Source: Acanthopleura granulata
Taxonomy: Eukaryota > Mollusca > Polyplacophora > Chitonida > Chitonidae
DNA length: 64,000 nucleotides
Reading direction: 5' to 3'
NCBI GenBank assembly: GCA_016165875.1
Contig: JABBOT010000080.1
Coordinates: 17,332,572 to 17,396,571 of the forward strand
Part shown: in pieces, positions 62,550 to 64,000 of the stretch
How positions within the stretch are numbered: position 1 is the stretch's first letter
Layout: each line of letters begins with the position of its first letter
The notes under the pieces: generated by a model
What the model was told of the DNA's origin: nothing
What the model saw: the letters and a program-made list of their open reading frames with translations, nothing else
The model's database searches: none
Position numbers and translations under genes: made by a program

Positions 62550-64000
62550 ACTTCATCTAAATTGCTCAATACACCCTGAGTTGTCCAACTTAGGATCTAA
62601 CAAATCTATTTGAATGCTACCTAGCTCTTTCGACTCTGTACATGTAGTACACAAATCATCACTCTCCTCTACATGGTTTAATACTGTGCTAGTCACAGCT
62701 ACTGACTGACTCACATCACGGGAATGGTACTTCTTGAGCATATTGATGTGACACACTCTTTCAGTCTTCCCATGATCCAGTCTGCTAATAACGTAGTTAA
62801 CATCGTCAACTTTTTAAACCACCTGGTATGGTCCACTAAACCTGGCCTTCAGCGGATCCTTGGGTATAGGCAATAAAACCAAAACCTGATCTCCAGGAGA
62901 AAAGGTCCTTGGCTTAGCCTTCCTGCTATAGTACAGTTTCATTTTCTCCTGAGAGGTCTTCAAATTAGCTCGAGCTATCTCGCAGGTCACCCAACTGAGA
63001 AATATAATTTAATAAGTTTCCTTCTGTTTCCTGGGCAGATTTGCTCCTTCATCAAAGCTAAAGAACCTCTAACCTCATGACATTACACCAGTTCAAGGGG
63101 ACTAAACCCAGTGGACTCATTAGAAGCATCCCTAATGGCAAAGAATACAAATAGAACACCCTTGTCCTAATCTTCGGGGTATTCCATACAGTAAGCTCGG
63201 AGAGCATTCTTCTTGGTTTGGTGATATGTCTAGAAAGCATCCTAGGATTGAGGGTGGTAAGTTGTGGATTTATGTTGCTTAATCCCCAGCTGATACATCA
63301 CTTCCTGAAATAAGCCTGATATAAAATTGGAACCCCGATCAGATTGTATTTCCTTAGGCACAACATGCCTGGTGAAAAACTCTAACAGGGTGTTGACTAA
63401 CTGAGGAGTATTTATATGCTTCAAGGGGATAGCTTGAGGAAATCTAGTACCTATATCCACAATAGTCAAAATACACTTGTATCCTGACTTAGTTCTAGGT
63501 AATGCGCCAACACAACCAATAAGTACCTTATTAAAAGGTTCACCAAAAGCAGCAATAGCAATTAAGGGTGCAGGATTTACACAATGTGGTGGTTTCCAAC
63601 CAGCTGACAGGTGTGATATGTCTTACAGAAATTAATCATATCCTTGTGAATCCTAGGCCAGTAAAAATGGCAAGTGATTTTACTTTCTGTCTTTCTAATG
63701 CCTAAATGTCCACCTAGTGGTATCTCATGAGCCATTCTAAGTACCACCTGTCTACAGCTTGGAGGTGAGACTTATTTAACTCCCTTAATTCAGGATCTGA
63801 CTGTTGTTTAACCAGATCAGATGGAGAGAACACAGGATTGTCTGACTTCTGACCATCCTCTACAAAATCAATATCATGAAAGTTTCAGCCAAATTATTAT
63901 TACCTGCTGAATCCACAATGGTACTAGCAGAATTATCTTTTTTTTTCCTAGCCCTTTTCTGTACCCTAGTACACACACAAGAAGGCAATATACCTGGAAA
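62550..64000 (-). mobile_element. Decayed Ty3/gypsy-type LTR retrotransposon pol fragment (integrase)
   Basis: Minus strand, 5' to 3': a pre-integrase spacer (about 63990-63750), then an H2C2 zinc-binding region (63735-63610) with GHLGIRKTESKITCHFYWPR and CKTYHTCQ. The integrase core follows (63600-63060): ILTIVDIGTRFPQAIPLK, EIQSDRGSNFISGLFQ and KSTTYHPQS. A C-terminal GPY/F-like stretch, ARFSGPYQVV, lies near 62830, then VCHINMLKKYHSRDVSQ. The first catalytic Asp is Gly (codon at 63517-63515). In-frame stops follow TYHPQS at 63244 and occur several times downstream, and the Glu region is destroyed, so the element is inactive. It continues past the right edge; no LTR is seen in the window. 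Confidence 0.88.
63242..63600 (-). pseudogene. Integrase core (rve-type) remnant
   Basis: This is the longest intact piece of the retrotransposon pol. The conserved second Asp is present in QSDRGSNF; the first catalytic Asp is replaced in VLIGCVG. The frame ends at a TAG directly after TYHPQS, before the Glu of the DDE triad. Integrase would insert element cDNA into chromosomes (family knowledge); this copy cannot. Confidence 0.85.

Noticed and set aside
1..64000. CRISPR arrays, operons, bacterial or phage genes
   Set aside because: None seen; repeats are SINEs, MITEs and minisatellites, and the only solid gene is a spliced animal GPCR.

Overview
The window is eukaryotic, AT-rich, intron- and repeat-dominated DNA from an invertebrate animal. 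Its tRNA-derived SINEs, with a central 'ggcggccagcattatggt' or 'ggtcggtggtttac' core and an (AAAT)n-like tail, are of the kind abundant in mollusc genomes. A mollusc is the most likely source; another lophotrochozoan such as a brachiopod is not excluded. No prokaryotic gene organisation, rRNA, functional tRNA gene or CRISPR array was seen.

One gene can be annotated with confidence. It is a two-exon, minus-strand class A GPCR orthologous to thyrotropin-releasing-hormone receptors (TRHR). Exon 1 (21284 down to 20523, 254 codons) covers the N-terminus to the end of intracellular loop 3. Exon 2 (5079 down to 4762) covers TM6, TM7 and a short tail. A 15.4-kb phase-0 intron with consensus splice sites separates them. 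The predicted protein is 359 aa. In protostomes the characterised TRHR orthologues respond to EFLGamide/TRH-like peptides, so a neuropeptide receptor role is inferred.

Layout: 1-4.7 kb is the 3' flank of TRHR, with a minisatellite, a SINE fragment and small hairpins. 4.8-21.3 kb is TRHR; its intron holds a 1.28-kb inverted repeat, SINE fragments, a MITE and a 1.1-kb 54-57-bp minisatellite. 21.3-44 kb is mostly non-coding, with SINEs, MITEs, a decayed unidentified coding relic at 26.4-26.8 kb, and three short exon-like segments that cannot be joined into a gene. 44.9-62.4 kb is an old, decayed tandem segmental array of about four partial units. Two of them carry a related exon-like segment; one of these can be spliced to a second exon and resembles the start of a PAN/apple-type domain. 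62.5 kb to the right edge is a decayed Ty3/gypsy-type LTR retrotransposon pol fragment on the minus strand, with H2C2, integrase core and GPY/F regions.

Two SINE copies keep perfect target-site duplications (38.85-39.14 kb and 61.08-61.43 kb), so they are the youngest datable insertions. No operon-like cooperation exists here; the only inferable pathway is neuropeptide signalling through the TRHR-type receptor. All identifications are by eye, without database searches.
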